57,325 bases of DNA from an uncultured Alphaproteobacteria bacterium (GTDB taxonomy: Bacteria > Pseudomonadota > Alphaproteobacteria > CAAHEQ01 > UBA3637), in contig CALXWZ010000009.1 in assembly GCA_944392555.1 (NCBI GenBank), positions 1 through 57,325 on the forward strand. Reading direction: 5' to 3'. The notes beneath the pieces were generated by a model. It made no database searches. It saw nothing but the letters and a program-made list of their open reading frames with translations, and had not been told where the DNA came from. The position numbers and the translations under genes were made by a program. Below are positions 1 to 7,852 of the stretch, in pieces (position 1 is the first letter of the stretch; each line of letters starts with the position of its first letter).

Positions 1-90
1 AAAGTAACTAAGTTAAAAATGACCTTAAATGATATAATTTGATAAAAAAATAGTTCGGGTTCTGCACGTCGTCTCCAGCCAAGTCAGATA

Positions 91-116
91 AGTCGCTAGA
101 AATAGCGACTTTTTTA
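91..116 (+). terminator. Intrinsic terminator
   Basis: An 8-bp perfect stem (AGTCGCTA / TAGCGACT) with a GAAA tetraloop is followed directly by a T run. It would end a transcript entering from the left edge. The upstream 50 bases look like the 3' end of a structured RNA (ending ...CTCCAGCCA), but no T-arm can be folded, so the RNA itself is not called. Confidence 0.8.
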
Positions 117-514
117 TTATTTTGCAAGCACTTAAGTTGGTTCGTGTACAACATTTATCAAAGGGCCTATTTTTTAGCCCTACACGGACCAGCATTTTAA
201 AAAATCCTTTGTTTTCAATGCCTCTGTTTTGGGATGTTAAAATTTTATCCCAGAGAAAGGCAGATGTATTCAGATTGAGTTTAGATGAGAAAAAAGTGTT
301 TCTATAACACGCTTATTGCTACTGCCATCTCGGGAGCCCTACCTGCCATCTAGAGGACATCGGGAACCCTATCGGCATATCCCAGCCATAAAAATAAATG
401 CAACATCGTTAATTGGTCCATTTTTCAACAAGGCCTTTACGTGCGAGAGCCAATGAGAGGCTATGCTTATTCAGTAAACCATTAAATGACATCAATGTCA
501 TCTAATCGAGAACA
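117..514. other. Non-coding stretch, no gene seen
   Basis: About 400 bases between the left-edge terminator and the methyltransferase terminator. The only open frame (122-307) begins with TTG, has no ribosome-binding site and no recognisable product. The dyad at 487-500 is the only structured element I can point to. Confidence 0.5.
487..500. repeat. Dyad TGAC-ATCAAT-GTCA (copy 1)
   Basis: A 14-bp sequence with 4-bp inverted arms around ATCAAT. An almost identical 14-mer, TGACATCAACGTCA, is found on the opposite strand at 4021-4034. The two copies bracket the methyltransferase operon and the 404-aa gene, so they could be operator or recombination half-sites. Function unknown. Confidence 0.4.
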
Positions 515-545
515 TAAAAAAAGAGGCAACCGAAGTCACCTCTTT
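515..545 (-). terminator. Terminator of the methyltransferase operon
   Basis: Read on the minus strand, an 11-bp stem (AAAGAGGTGAC / GTTGCCTCTTT, with two G-T pairs) is capped by a TTCG tetraloop and followed by a T run. It lies 20 bases after the methyltransferase stop codon. Confidence 0.85.
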
Positions 546-564
546 CGTCTTGTGGTATCCGACC

Positions 565-1857
565 TTACTTGCCGACTTTCTTCTCAGTTTTATCTCCAGG
601 AAACGTGCTGAGCAAAGCCAACATCATTTTGGGGCAGACGTGCTCGCCTAATGCTTTGCGAACCAAGGATTCATCATTGCTAATCAACATTCCATTTTTC
701 CAATGCAAGCCTTCAAAATCGCCGTCAAAGCCTTTAGGAGCTAACAACGGATCCAAAAAGTCTGCCGAGGTTCCCATCAACAATAACAACTCCAAAATCG
801 AACAGACACGAGCATCTGAATAACAACCATTCGTCAACGGCCGACCATAGTGAACAGAAGACAAGTCACCAATAGAACCATTACCACCTGTAATTGTTGG
901 AGCTGGCTTTGACGGATCAAGGCGTCGATAGCCTTGTTTAAAACTTCCTTCCGATGTTGAACCACTTTTATTTTTCGGCTGATACAAAACTGAGTTTAAC
1001 CATGCAGACATCCCAGTCGGTGTATGAGCCAAAAACTTAATTTCTTCATACGTTAACGGTAAACCGTAATGCCATCTATTATCTGGATCTACTTCACCGG
1101 CTTCTAATGATTTCAACCTGCCAATTACTTCAAAAACTGTGGGCCGGAACTTATGCGCTTTCGGAAACTTCCAATCTCCTAATTCCGGTTTCCAAAACAA
1201 GATAAAACAACGTTCACGATCTTCGGCTGTTCCGTAGTCAGCTGCGGATAAGATACCAACCCGTGTTTTATAGCCCATCTTGTGCAAATCATCAATAACG
1301 TATTCACCGATGGTCTTATCGCCTAAAATATCCAGAGCTTTTTTGGGATGACTGGTTAACCATTGAGACACATTTTCAATGATACCGGCTTTATACCCGA
1401 CTGCTTTAATGACCTTTAATGTTGGATCAAATAATTTGGCTCGTTCAGTTGTCCCCTTACTATCTGCCGTATTTAAGCTTGAACTATCTTGACATGGTGG
1501 GCTCGCAAAAACGAAAGTAGCTCCTGCCTTTTTGCTTTCTGCCACAACTTGATCAAAAATAGGCTGTTCAGAAATTGAACCAATAATCATTTTGCACTCA
1601 GGATACAGACGTCTATGGGCTTTGCCGCACCAATCACTATATTCGTTTGCGATAGCCACTTTAATGCCGGTTGCCTTTTCTACAAGACTGGTTCCAATCC
1701 CGATATTCGCAAACAAAGAGGTCGCGACTAACGGCTTCTCCAATACCAACGTTTTGTCCGTTGTTTCAAAATCAGTATCTTTGGCACGCCAATTTTTTAA
1801 CATTTGACTGTCCGTTTTTTGGGTATCATCGTTTTGCGCCTTTTTTGGCAATTTCAT
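565..1857 (-). CDS. C5 (cytosine-5) DNA methyltransferase
   Basis: Probable DNA cytosine-5 methyltransferase of 430 aa, acting on DNA in the cytoplasm. Motifs in order: an AdoMet-binding motif I (SLFANIGIGTS, near residue 47), the catalytic PPCQ loop in FASPPCQDSSS (near 118), the ENV motif in IIENVSQW (near 160), and a QxRxR-like motif VIII in YGTAEDRERCF (near 208). A motif IX-like segment (KPAPTITGGNGS, near 323) ends the target-recognition region. Motif IV is unusual in having ASPPCQDSS where GGPPCQxFS is common. No restriction endonuclease is seen beside it, so it may be a solitary or protective enzyme of the island. Its start lies inside the upstream gene (32-bp overlap), so translation is probably coupled. 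Strongly called as a methyltransferase; target sequence unknown. Confidence 0.88.
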   Translation of the reverse strand: MKLPKKAQNDDTQKTDSQMLKNWRAKDTDFETTDKTLVLEKPLVATSLFANIGIGTSLVEKATGIKVAIANEYSDWCGKAHRRLYPECKMIIGSISEQPIFDQVVAESKKAGATFVFASPPCQDSSSLNTADSKGTTERAKLFDPTLKVIKAVGYKAGIIENVSQWLTSHPKKALDILGDKTIGEYVIDDLHKMGYKTRVGILSAADYGTAEDRERCFILFWKPELGDWKFPKAHKFRPTVFEVIGRLKSLEAGEVDPDNRWHYGLPLTYEEIKFLAHTPTGMSAWLNSVLYQPKNKSGSTSEGSFKQGYRRLDPSKPAPTITGGNGSIGDLSSVHYGRPLTNGCYSDARVCSILELLLLMGTSADFLDPLLAPKGFDGDFEGLHWKNGMLISNDESLVRKALGEHVCPKMMLALLSTFPGDKTEKKVGK

Positions 1858-2584
1858 TACTTAATGCCATGGAACGTGTCGGAATCTCACCTGCAGAAAA
1901 AGCGAATTTGATGGCTGCCCAAATACTCGACAACTCCAGTTTTTGAAAGTCGCGAATTTGACGAGCACCTAAACGCGGATACTTGGCCTTAATGATATCT
2001 TTCTTCGTCATTTTTTTATCTTTTTTCCGACGAGAAGAGCTTTTTTTCAAGCCCTTTTGTGTCTTGATAGACTTCAGGTCCTGACCAATTCTATATTCAA
2101 CCAACAATTGGAATGAAGCCATTATTTGCAACTTCCGAAACTGCTTCGCATTTTCTTTATCCGATACGGGATGTGTCTTTAAACAGGCCATTTTTACTTT
2201 TACCAATTCGGATACACGATCCAACAAAGCATCCAAATCCGTATCATTTGTAATCGGATCAGTCGGCAAATTGCCAAAATTATCATTAGCGCAAGCCGCG
2301 ATCAATGAGGATAATTCAGGTTTGGACAAATAGTCATGTGTAAAGATATCCTCTAAGCTTTTATCTCGCAATACTTCCGGAAAGATAAATGCCGTTTCAT
2401 TATTGTTTGCAGGTACGACAGCTGTAATACTTGCATTAGAAGCGATATCAGCAACATTAATTACTTTACCTTCTTTCATAATATCTGTTGCTGTTTCACA
2501 AGACGCAAATGTTTCACCATTTGCAACATTTTTTGTTTCTTCACCATTTTGGTTGGCAATTACCATTTTGTTTAAATCAGTCAT
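1826..2584 (-). CDS. Unknown protein paired with the methyltransferase
   Basis: A 252-aa protein that I do not recognise. The first 75 residues are Asn/Ala/Thr-rich and look disordered. The middle is helical. Residues about 175-195 form a very basic stretch (KKSSSRRKKDKKMTKKD). The C-terminal 50 residues (IIKAKYPRLGARQIRDFQKL...) look like a compact, possibly DNA-binding helical unit. It is the first gene of the methyltransferase operon and overlaps that gene by 32 bp, which suggests co-expression in fixed proportion. It could be a DNA-binding partner or regulator of the methyltransferase; that is inference from context and charge only. Confidence 0.7.
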   Translation of the reverse strand: MTDLNKMVIANQNGEETKNVANGETFASCETATDIMKEGKVINVADIASNASITAVVPANNNETAFIFPEVLRDKSLEDIFTHDYLSKPELSSLIAACANDNFGNLPTDPITNDTDLDALLDRVSELVKVKMACLKTHPVSDKENAKQFRKLQIMASFQLLVEYRIGQDLKSIKTQKGLKKSSSRRKKDKKMTKKDIIKAKYPRLGARQIRDFQKLELSSIWAAIKFAFSAGEIPTRSMALSNEIAKKGAKR

Positions 2585-2609
2585 TTTTATTTTTCCTTTT
2601 TTTATAACT

Positions 2610-2621
2610 GATATCGATATC
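2610..2621. promoter_or_regulatory. 12-bp palindrome in the 5' leader
   Basis: GATATCGATATC is a perfect palindrome between the extended -10 at 2665-2673 and the start codon at 2584. It sits in the leader of the methyltransferase operon, where an operator for self-regulation would be expected. Function not shown. Confidence 0.35.
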
Positions 2622-2664
2622 CCATCGACAGGGCCGGAGCCTGTTGCTACGTCCTTTATCTTAA

Positions 2665-2673
2665 ATTATAACA
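2665..2673 (-). promoter_or_regulatory. Extended -10 promoter of the methyltransferase operon
   Basis: On the minus strand the sequence reads TGTTATAAT, a consensus extended -10 element (TGnTATAAT), about 80 bases before the 252-aa gene. No good -35 hexamer is seen, as expected for extended -10 promoters. Confidence 0.5.
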
Positions 2674-2747
2674 ATCGTATTGTAAAAATAGTGTTCGGAT
2701 TGTCCGTTTATTTTAAATAAGTATTTGTTATACTTATAAATTATTCG

Positions 2748-3962
2748 TTATTTTTGTATTTTTTTAGAGGTTTTTTGGCTGTTTTTAATCCGTATTTTAA
2801 TTAAATTGGGTGCTTTTTTCAAAGCATGCAAATGTGGTTTATAGTATCTAGGCGCATTTTCAGCATAATTAATGCAGAGAGTATTATATTTAACACGATT
2901 ATAGAAGGCTTGTTTACGTATTCCAAGAATTTCTAATGCTTTTTCGCGACCACACCAGAATTTATACCCCTCTCTTTTGTAGTTCACACCTTTTAGTTGT
3001 TTTGCTTTATTATAATTATGATACAAAGCCAAACAACCGTTTACAGCTGAAATGCTATAAAATGTATTTACAATCGTTTGCTTTGTTTCCGATCTAAACC
3101 GATCCATCACTTTTGAACCACTATCAATGCCTACATGAAATATCTTTGCTAAATCTTTAACGGTTAATACATGTTCAGAGTCTGTTCTTAACCGACACAC
3201 AAATTTACTTTTGGGATAATATTCAACTTGTGCCGATTCTTCCCCCGTTATAGGACGACTTTCTTTAAAATTACCATCCCGTGTCTTATTTGGATTTTCG
3301 TTTTCAACATCTGATAAACGTCTGTCCTTTTCCATATTGTATTTTGGCTCTTTTGTTGTATCGTATAAAAACTGACAAAAGTTCGTTAAAACCTCTTTTT
3401 TTATTTTTTTTCGGGGCACTCTATATTTGATACGGAGAGCAACATCTTCAAAATTTATGTTAAACAAATTTTTTCTTAATTGCTCGAGCTTATTAATAAA
3501 TAGTTGCTTGTCTTCATTAATATCGTACACATCTCTATAGTATTGACTAAAAACAACATGATTAAAAATAACAATATATTCATATACATCACGTAAACTA
3601 ATGGAAGTCAAAAAATGATCAACGCCATCATATAGATATAACTCTACACCTTTTTTGTCTTCTTCATTAATTAAAGCGTTTTCATGATAGAGTGGTTTTA
3701 TAACATTTTCGTAATATCCGATAGCATCCCATATTGTAAATCTGTCCAGTTCATAATTAGCATTGGAAAATTCATAGTATTTTAGCACGATAGCTTTAAT
3801 ATGGTTTATAATATTTTTGTCTAATGGATCTAAATACCCTAGATAAGCATCTAAATCTTTTGAAAGAATTTTTTTCAATACATCAACATAAAGTTTGGCT
3901 TTATCCTTTTCCAGATTTTCTTTTAAAAGCCATTGTCTGAATTGTTCTTTTATTTCATTCAT
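2748..3962 (-). CDS. Unknown 404-aa protein
   Basis: A 404-aa protein of unknown family. It is mostly helical with many Tyr/Asn/Lys residues. Residues about 1-190 contain long amphipathic helices. Residues about 255-290 (LTVKDLAKIFHVGIDSGSKV) resemble a helix-turn-helix. The last 70 residues are strongly basic (for example HLHALKKAPNLIKIRIKNSQ). The basic tail and HTH-like segment suggest nucleic-acid binding, perhaps a replication or regulatory protein of the island, but no catalytic motif is visible. It is transcribed on its own, with the dyad at 4017-4038 lying 55 bases upstream of its start. Codon use is very AT-rich compared with genes after 17 kb. Confidence 0.65.
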   Translation of the reverse strand: MNEIKEQFRQWLLKENLEKDKAKLYVDVLKKILSKDLDAYLGYLDPLDKNIINHIKAIVLKYYEFSNANYELDRFTIWDAIGYYENVIKPLYHENALINEEDKKGVELYLYDGVDHFLTSISLRDVYEYIVIFNHVVFSQYYRDVYDINEDKQLFINKLEQLRKNLFNINFEDVALRIKYRVPRKKIKKEVLTNFCQFLYDTTKEPKYNMEKDRRLSDVENENPNKTRDGNFKESRPITGEESAQVEYYPKSKFVCRLRTDSEHVLTVKDLAKIFHVGIDSGSKVMDRFRSETKQTIVNTFYSISAVNGCLALYHNYNKAKQLKGVNYKREGYKFWCGREKALEILGIRKQAFYNRVKYNTLCINYAENAPRYYKPHLHALKKAPNLIKIRIKNSQKTSKKIQK

Positions 3963-4331
3963 TAGTTAATAATATCTTATTTTATTTTAAAAGTAAAACC
4001 TTATTTTTTCTTCCATTAAGTGACGTTGATGTCACTTATTCAAAAAAAAATCCAAAGCACAAACAAACGGTTTTACATTTCTTATGATTCACGACATGTT
4101 TAAACGGTTTTCAAGGCATTATTGTAAAAAGTAAGTTTCTATCGCTTTAAATTTCAAAAACAAAATGTTCTATAAAAAGTATGAATGGTACCGAATTTTG
4201 AAGAATTGCTTGAAAATAGTTGAAGGTTTCTTCCTGTTTAGATTCTGAAAAAGGCGTACAGGTAAAGCGAGACTTCTCCTTTATCTATTCATAAGTATAC
4301 CCTCTCTTCACTTAAAAAAGGAGACAATGCA
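3963..4331. other. Divergent intergenic region
   Basis: 369 bases between the divergent 404-aa gene and the HUH-like gene. It contains the perfect dyad at 4017-4038 and otherwise AT-rich sequence without a clear promoter pair. A ribosome-binding site (AAAGGAGA, 10 bases upstream) precedes the plus-strand gene at 4332. This would be the natural place for an origin if the HUH-like protein is a replication initiator, but I see no iterons. Confidence 0.4.
4017..4038. repeat. Perfect dyad TAAGTGAC / GTCACTTA (copy 2)
   Basis: Two perfect 8-bp inverted arms separated by GTTGAT. Its core on the minus strand (TGACATCAACGTCA) differs by one base from 487-500. It lies in the divergent region between the 404-aa gene and the HUH-like gene, so a dimeric regulator or replication protein could bind here. 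Confidence 0.5.
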
Positions 4332-4919
4332 ATGCGCAATATCGTTGAAATATTAAGTCCAGAACAAGAAAAGATAATCAAACGGTTATATGAAAATGGC
4401 TTTGTACCTAATACGTTCATTACCTTTAATCCTAGACAAATAAATATCTCAGAACAATATCTTGCATATCATTTTAAAGAAGCATTGGGAAAATATTATT
4501 CCAAAACTCTTGGTAAAAGGTACAACAAACATCCTGAAAAACAATATAAGATGATAGTATTCTTAGAGCATGGTAAGAACAGAGATATAGATGAAAGCAC
4601 ACCACATTTACATATTTTAATAGACCTACCTAAAGACAAGGTTCAAGACTTTTATGAGTTTATGCTCAATCATTTAACGCTATATTACTATTACATATCC
4701 GATGTAAGAGATAAAACTTTAATAGATATAACCGGACAGCCATTAGATATGAAGCAACTCTGGTGTTATGGTGATAAAGAGTTTGTGAAATCAGAAAAAG
4801 ACAGACGTTTCAGACCCAGCAGAATATTTACGACCAAAGATTTTCAGAAACCTATCCGTCATTTTAACCAGTATAATAAACATGAATGCATACGTGAATG
4901 GTTTTTATCTGCGCCATAA
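4332..4919 (+). CDS. Small HUH-like protein (possible replication initiator or relaxase)
   Basis: A 195-aa protein with the layout of a minimal HUH endonuclease. Residues 24-36 form a beta-strand-like segment (FVPNTFITFNPRQ). Residues about 92-103 contain the HxH strand TPHLHILIDLP, matching the metal-binding HUH motif. Tyrosines follow: a YYYYISDVRD run near 120-130 and HFNQYNKHE near 178. HUH enzymes nick single-stranded DNA with a tyrosine and start rolling-circle replication or transfer. Which tyrosine would serve as nucleophile cannot be told from sequence alone. The gene stands alone on the plus strand behind a good ribosome-binding site. It could be a phage or plasmid Rep relic. The HUH assignment rests mainly on one motif. 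Confidence 0.55.
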   Translation: MRNIVEILSPEQEKIIKRLYENGFVPNTFITFNPRQINISEQYLAYHFKEALGKYYSKTLGKRYNKHPEKQYKMIVFLEHGKNRDIDESTPHLHILIDLPKDKVQDFYEFMLNHLTLYYYYISDVRDKTLIDITGQPLDMKQLWCYGDKEFVKSEKDRRFRPSRIFTTKDFQKPIRHFNQYNKHECIREWFLSAP

Positions 4920-5153
4920 ATTTTTATTTACTATATGAGAGAAATAGTAATCAGTCCATTTTTTGAAGAAAACTGACGAAAAAGCATTTTATCTATAAAT
5001 GATGAGCGAAAAATTTTAACACTTCTTCATAATACTATCCCAATAAGTCAGAAACGAGCCTTAGGACTCCACGGATTGAAAAAGTGATTCAACGTATACC
5101 AAAAACAAAACCGCTCACCACGGGTCATTTAAACTGATTTGGGAATTTATAGC

Positions 5154-5186
5154 TAAAAAATAACCGCTATCTAAGAAAATAGCGGT
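5154..5186 (-). terminator. Terminator of the DUF3768 operon
   Basis: An 8-bp stem (ACCGCTAT / ATAGCGGT) on the minus strand followed by ATTTTTT, 41 bases past the DUF3768 gene. The remaining sequence from 4920 to 5153 shows no gene. Confidence 0.75.
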
Positions 5187-5226
5187 ACATTTTATTTTTA
5201 TCATATTTTTTGATTTTCCAATTAGA

Positions 5227-5568
5227 TCACCAATCTGAATCAAGCATAATAGTGAGGGTTCTGGCACACTTTGACGGATCTGAAGGATCCTCTGAACCAT
5301 ATTTCATATCGGGTGAGTAGTAATCTACCTTCCACACTATCTTTTCTCCTTTATAATCAAAATTTCCAAAATCCATTTCTGAATAGGGATCGTTTCCTCT
5401 ATGAAAATCATTAAACGTTCTGACCTTTTCGAATATTTCGGCAATTTCTTCTTTTGGTTTAGATTTAATGGATCGTGTTAAAAGTATTTGGCCGCCGATT
5501 CCATAACGTCTAAGCAAATCATTCAATTTTCTGATCTTGGCTACTTTATCTATCCCTTTATTCGACAT
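5227..5568 (-). CDS. DUF3768 family protein
   Basis: A 113-aa protein matching the DUF3768 pattern as I recall it: an N-terminal IRKLNDLLRRYGIGGQILLT-like segment, then FNDFHRGNDPYSEMDFG, then WKVDYYSPDMKYGSEDPSDP, and a C-terminal TLTIMLDSDW. The family is common on alphaproteobacterial plasmids and integrative elements and has no established function. It is the last gene of a four-gene minus-strand operon of small proteins and overlaps the preceding gene by 11 bp. Its presence supports the view that this part is a mobile element. Confidence 0.85.
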   Translation of the reverse strand: MSNKGIDKVAKIRKLNDLLRRYGIGGQILLTRSIKSKPKEEIAEIFEKVRTFNDFHRGNDPYSEMDFGNFDYKGEKIVWKVDYYSPDMKYGSEDPSDPSKCARTLTIMLDSDW

Positions 5569-5755
5569 TAAAATACTCCGTACAAGTAGCTAGAAGATGG
5601 TTATAATCAGCACTCATTGCTTCTTTTGTAAATTCGTTTATTTCAGTTTCAGATAGTCCTGCATGTTTCATAGCCCGTCTGCATATTCCAAGAATGTTAA
5701 ATGCATTTGAATCTTGACCAATCAATTCAACTATTATATCTGGATATTTAGGCAT
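5558..5755 (-). CDS. Small conserved unknown protein (65 aa)
   Basis: A 65-aa acidic helical protein (MPKYPDIIVELIGQDSNAFN...), function unknown. The start chosen is the ATG at 5755. It has GGAGG five bases upstream; an in-frame TTG 12 bases earlier has none. It overlaps the upstream gene by 8 bp and the DUF3768 gene by 11 bp, so all three are likely translationally coupled. Proteins with the IGQDSNAFNILG... pattern are familiar to me as hypothetical proteins of mobile DNA, but no role is known. Confidence 0.7.
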   Translation of the reverse strand: MPKYPDIIVELIGQDSNAFNILGICRRAMKHAGLSETEINEFTKEAMSADYNHLLATCTEYFNVE

Positions 5756-6038
5756 TGGCGCCTCCAAAACGTTGAACTAACGCAAACTTTCTAAATTGTT
5801 TTAAGGCATTGATATAGCTTTCATGGCTACGTCTGCCAATTGTCCATTTATCACCACAATGACCATATTGTTCTAAAATAGTGTTGATAGTATCAGCTAA
5901 TTGCTTGACAGTATAATTTTCTTTTTCGCATACTTTGGCAACTCTCCAAGCATAATCAATAGCCGTTGATGGATTGCCATTAATCGAAAATTCTCTATAT
6001 CCTCTTTGGACTAAGTAAGCTTGAAATTGATTTAACAT
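5748..6038 (-). CDS. Small unknown protein, integrase core-binding-like
   Basis: A 96-aa helical protein. The pattern FQAYLVQRGYREFS...NPSTAIDYAWRVAKVC... and a later SYINALKQFRKF resemble the four-helix core-binding (SAM-like) domain of tyrosine recombinases, but no catalytic domain follows. It may be a stand-alone DNA-binding module or the remnant of an integrase. AGGAG seven bases before the ATG supports this start. It is in the same operon as the DUF3768 gene. Confidence 0.65.
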   Translation of the reverse strand: MLNQFQAYLVQRGYREFSINGNPSTAIDYAWRVAKVCEKENYTVKQLADTINTILEQYGHCGDKWTIGRRSHESYINALKQFRKFALVQRFGGANA

Positions 6039-6061
6039 AAACGTTTCTCCTTTCTGTTTAT

Positions 6062-6196
6062 TTATTGTTCAACTGATATGATATCTGTCATAACTGCACA
6101 ACCACGTTCGGCTTCACGTTGACAAGCTTCTATTGCTTCTCTTAAAGACCAATAAATTGTTGGCATTAAAATTCCATTTACTTTTATTTGATACAT
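6062..6196 (-). CDS. Small unknown protein (44 aa)
   Basis: A 44-aa open frame with a good ribosome-binding site (AAAGGA, seven bases before the ATG). It is collinear with and just upstream of the DUF3768 operon. The product begins MYQIKVNGILMPTIYWSLRE and contains two cysteines. The compact, charged sequence looks like a real small protein. No family recognised. Confidence 0.6.
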   Translation of the reverse strand: MYQIKVNGILMPTIYWSLREAIEACQREAERGCAVMTDIISVEQ

Positions 6197-6280
6197 AATA
6201 AAATCCTTTCTTTTCCGTTGGTTATTCATAAATACTATTATAACCTGTTTTCTAATTTTCCGTAGCCCCCCAAACGCAAA

Positions 6281-6356
6281 AAAATTAGAAAAATTCTACT
6301 TTTTTTAGCCTTTTTCTACAAAAAATTAGAGAGTTATTAGTAAAAAGTAGAAATTT
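6281..6356. repeat. AT-rich inverted and direct repeats
   Basis: An 11-bp perfect inverted pair, TTCTACTTTTT (6294-6304) and AAAAAGTAGAA (6342-6352), with further copies of TTAGA and TTCTAC between the arms. It lies upstream of the 44-aa gene and its operon, where a promoter with a multi-site operator would be. It could also be a short replication or recombination site. Confidence 0.45.
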
Positions 6357-6440
6357 TAACCTCTACCTACGCATATACAAAGGTTGAATACAAAATTTAT
6401 CAATAACTATGATTTTTTCAAAATATGCCCCAAGGGCAGG

Positions 6441-6478
6441 AAGTAAAAAATAACCTCGATTTTTCACAAACCGAGGTT
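6441..6478 (-). terminator. Terminator of the lipoprotein-Slam operon
   Basis: On the minus strand AACCTCGG...CGAGGTT forms a hairpin followed by ATTTTTT, 10 bases after the Slam-like gene. Confidence 0.8.
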
Positions 6479-6487
6479 AGTCCATTA

Positions 6488-7849
6488 TTAAAAACGTTTT
6501 TGAATAGATAATTCAATAAGTGATTTTTGATATTCTCGTTGCCAAATATTCGATTTTTTATCCGTATATGAATAAGTTAAAACGGGCATTAAACCCCATA
6601 AAGAAATTTTACGGTTTGATATAGAGATTGAATAACGCTGTGTAATATCCCATTCTTTGATTTCTTTAAATTCATAATCTTTCACCGTCCAGCGTTTTCC
6701 TTTATAATTTGTAAATAAGACTGAGGGTTCAACATATACATGAAAACCCCAAGGCACATCGGCCCCAAATCCCAACGCTAAATTAACACGATCATTTGTG
6801 TATGTTTTATCTTTTGTTTTTTCATATTCGTAGCCGGTTTTGAATATCAAATACTTTGATGAATCCAATGCATAAAACATGCGTAAACGAGCCGTTTTAA
6901 CATCTCCGTTTAAAATATCTCCATAATCATCATAATGCGTCGGCGTATAAGCCAAATATAACCGTGCATTTAATTGTTTTGTTAAATCATATCCTGTATC
7001 AACCATAAAACCGGTTGTGTAATTATACGCTTTATGGCCTAAAAATCTTTTAGAAAAGGTAGGTCCAAAGAATACATCACCTTTGTTATAAACGTATTTA
7101 AGTCCTAAAACATAAGATAAATAAATATCATCATATTTTTTATCCTGATATTTCAAAGAATAAATCAATGCTTCATTTCTGAAACGCCAATTATCAGATA
7201 ACTTAAATTCATAATTGCCACCAACCGTAATGTTGAGACCAACATCTTTTTCTGGGTCATCTAATGTATTACACATCGGACCAAACATAGTCATAACACA
7301 CTGTTCACCGGATGTTGTGTTATTGACATTATTATCCGGTGCAATACCGAAATTAAACCAAAAATTGTAATTTTTATTTTGTCTGATATAATACAGCGCC
7401 TGTTTAATTCGAATTTGAATGGGAATAGGTAGTTTTTCGTCTGCCAACGCTAAACGATAGTGATAATCCGCACGGATCCAATCTTTGCGAATGAGATATA
7501 ATTCAGCTAATCGAAAGCGGATATTTGAAATATTAGGCTGGTGTTCCAAAATAAAATAGTAAATATCAATGGCTTCATCTATTTTATTTTCTTTTGTTGC
7601 TATTTGAGCCAATAAATACAACCGTTCAATTTCTAATTCTTTTTGTTGAAACGGCTTTAAAAGAAGAACTTTCTTTGCATCTTCCAGTTTGTTTTTTTCA
7701 ATCAACTCTTGAGCAAAAGTTAAAGTCTGCTCATGTGTCATTGTGACAACGGTTGTTTTGTGATCATCTGAGTTTAATGTTGAAGCTTGGGCAGTTAATC
7801 CACCCAAGCCAATCAACAGTATAAATGTTAAACAAATACGTAATAACAT
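6488..7849 (-). CDS. Slam-family surface lipoprotein translocon (DUF560)
   Basis: A 453-aa outer-membrane protein. It has a signal peptide (LLRICLTFILLIGLGGLTAQA), then TPR-like helical repeats (about residues 35-155: LEDAKKVLLLKPF..., IDEAIDIYYFILEHQP, WIRADYHYRLALA). From about 165 on comes a long beta-barrel with alternating aromatic strands ending in ...LSIQKRF. The barrel begins with FNFGIAPDNNVNNTTSG, the characteristic opening of the Slam/DUF560 barrel. Slam proteins move specific lipoproteins across the outer membrane to the cell surface. The gene lies three bases after a lipoprotein gene whose C-terminus looks like a Slam cargo, which supports the call strongly. Confidence 0.85.
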   Translation of the reverse strand: MLLRICLTFILLIGLGGLTAQASTLNSDDHKTTVVTMTHEQTLTFAQELIEKNKLEDAKKVLLLKPFQQKELEIERLYLLAQIATKENKIDEAIDIYYFILEHQPNISNIRFRLAELYLIRKDWIRADYHYRLALADEKLPIPIQIRIKQALYYIRQNKNYNFWFNFGIAPDNNVNNTTSGEQCVMTMFGPMCNTLDDPEKDVGLNITVGGNYEFKLSDNWRFRNEALIYSLKYQDKKYDDIYLSYVLGLKYVYNKGDVFFGPTFSKRFLGHKAYNYTTGFMVDTGYDLTKQLNARLYLAYTPTHYDDYGDILNGDVKTARLRMFYALDSSKYLIFKTGYEYEKTKDKTYTNDRVNLALGFGADVPWGFHVYVEPSVLFTNYKGKRWTVKDYEFKEIKEWDITQRYSISISNRKISLWGLMPVLTYSYTDKKSNIWQREYQKSLIELSIQKRF

Positions 7850-7852
7850 TTA

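Noticed and set aside
50..92. 3' end of a tRNA or tmRNA at the left edge (sequence ending CTCCAGCCA before a terminator)
   Set aside because: No T-stem/T-loop could be folded with the right spacing to the CCA, so only the terminator was called.
122..307. 61-aa open frame
   Set aside because: TTG start without ribosome-binding site and no protein-like pattern; lies in the intergenic region.
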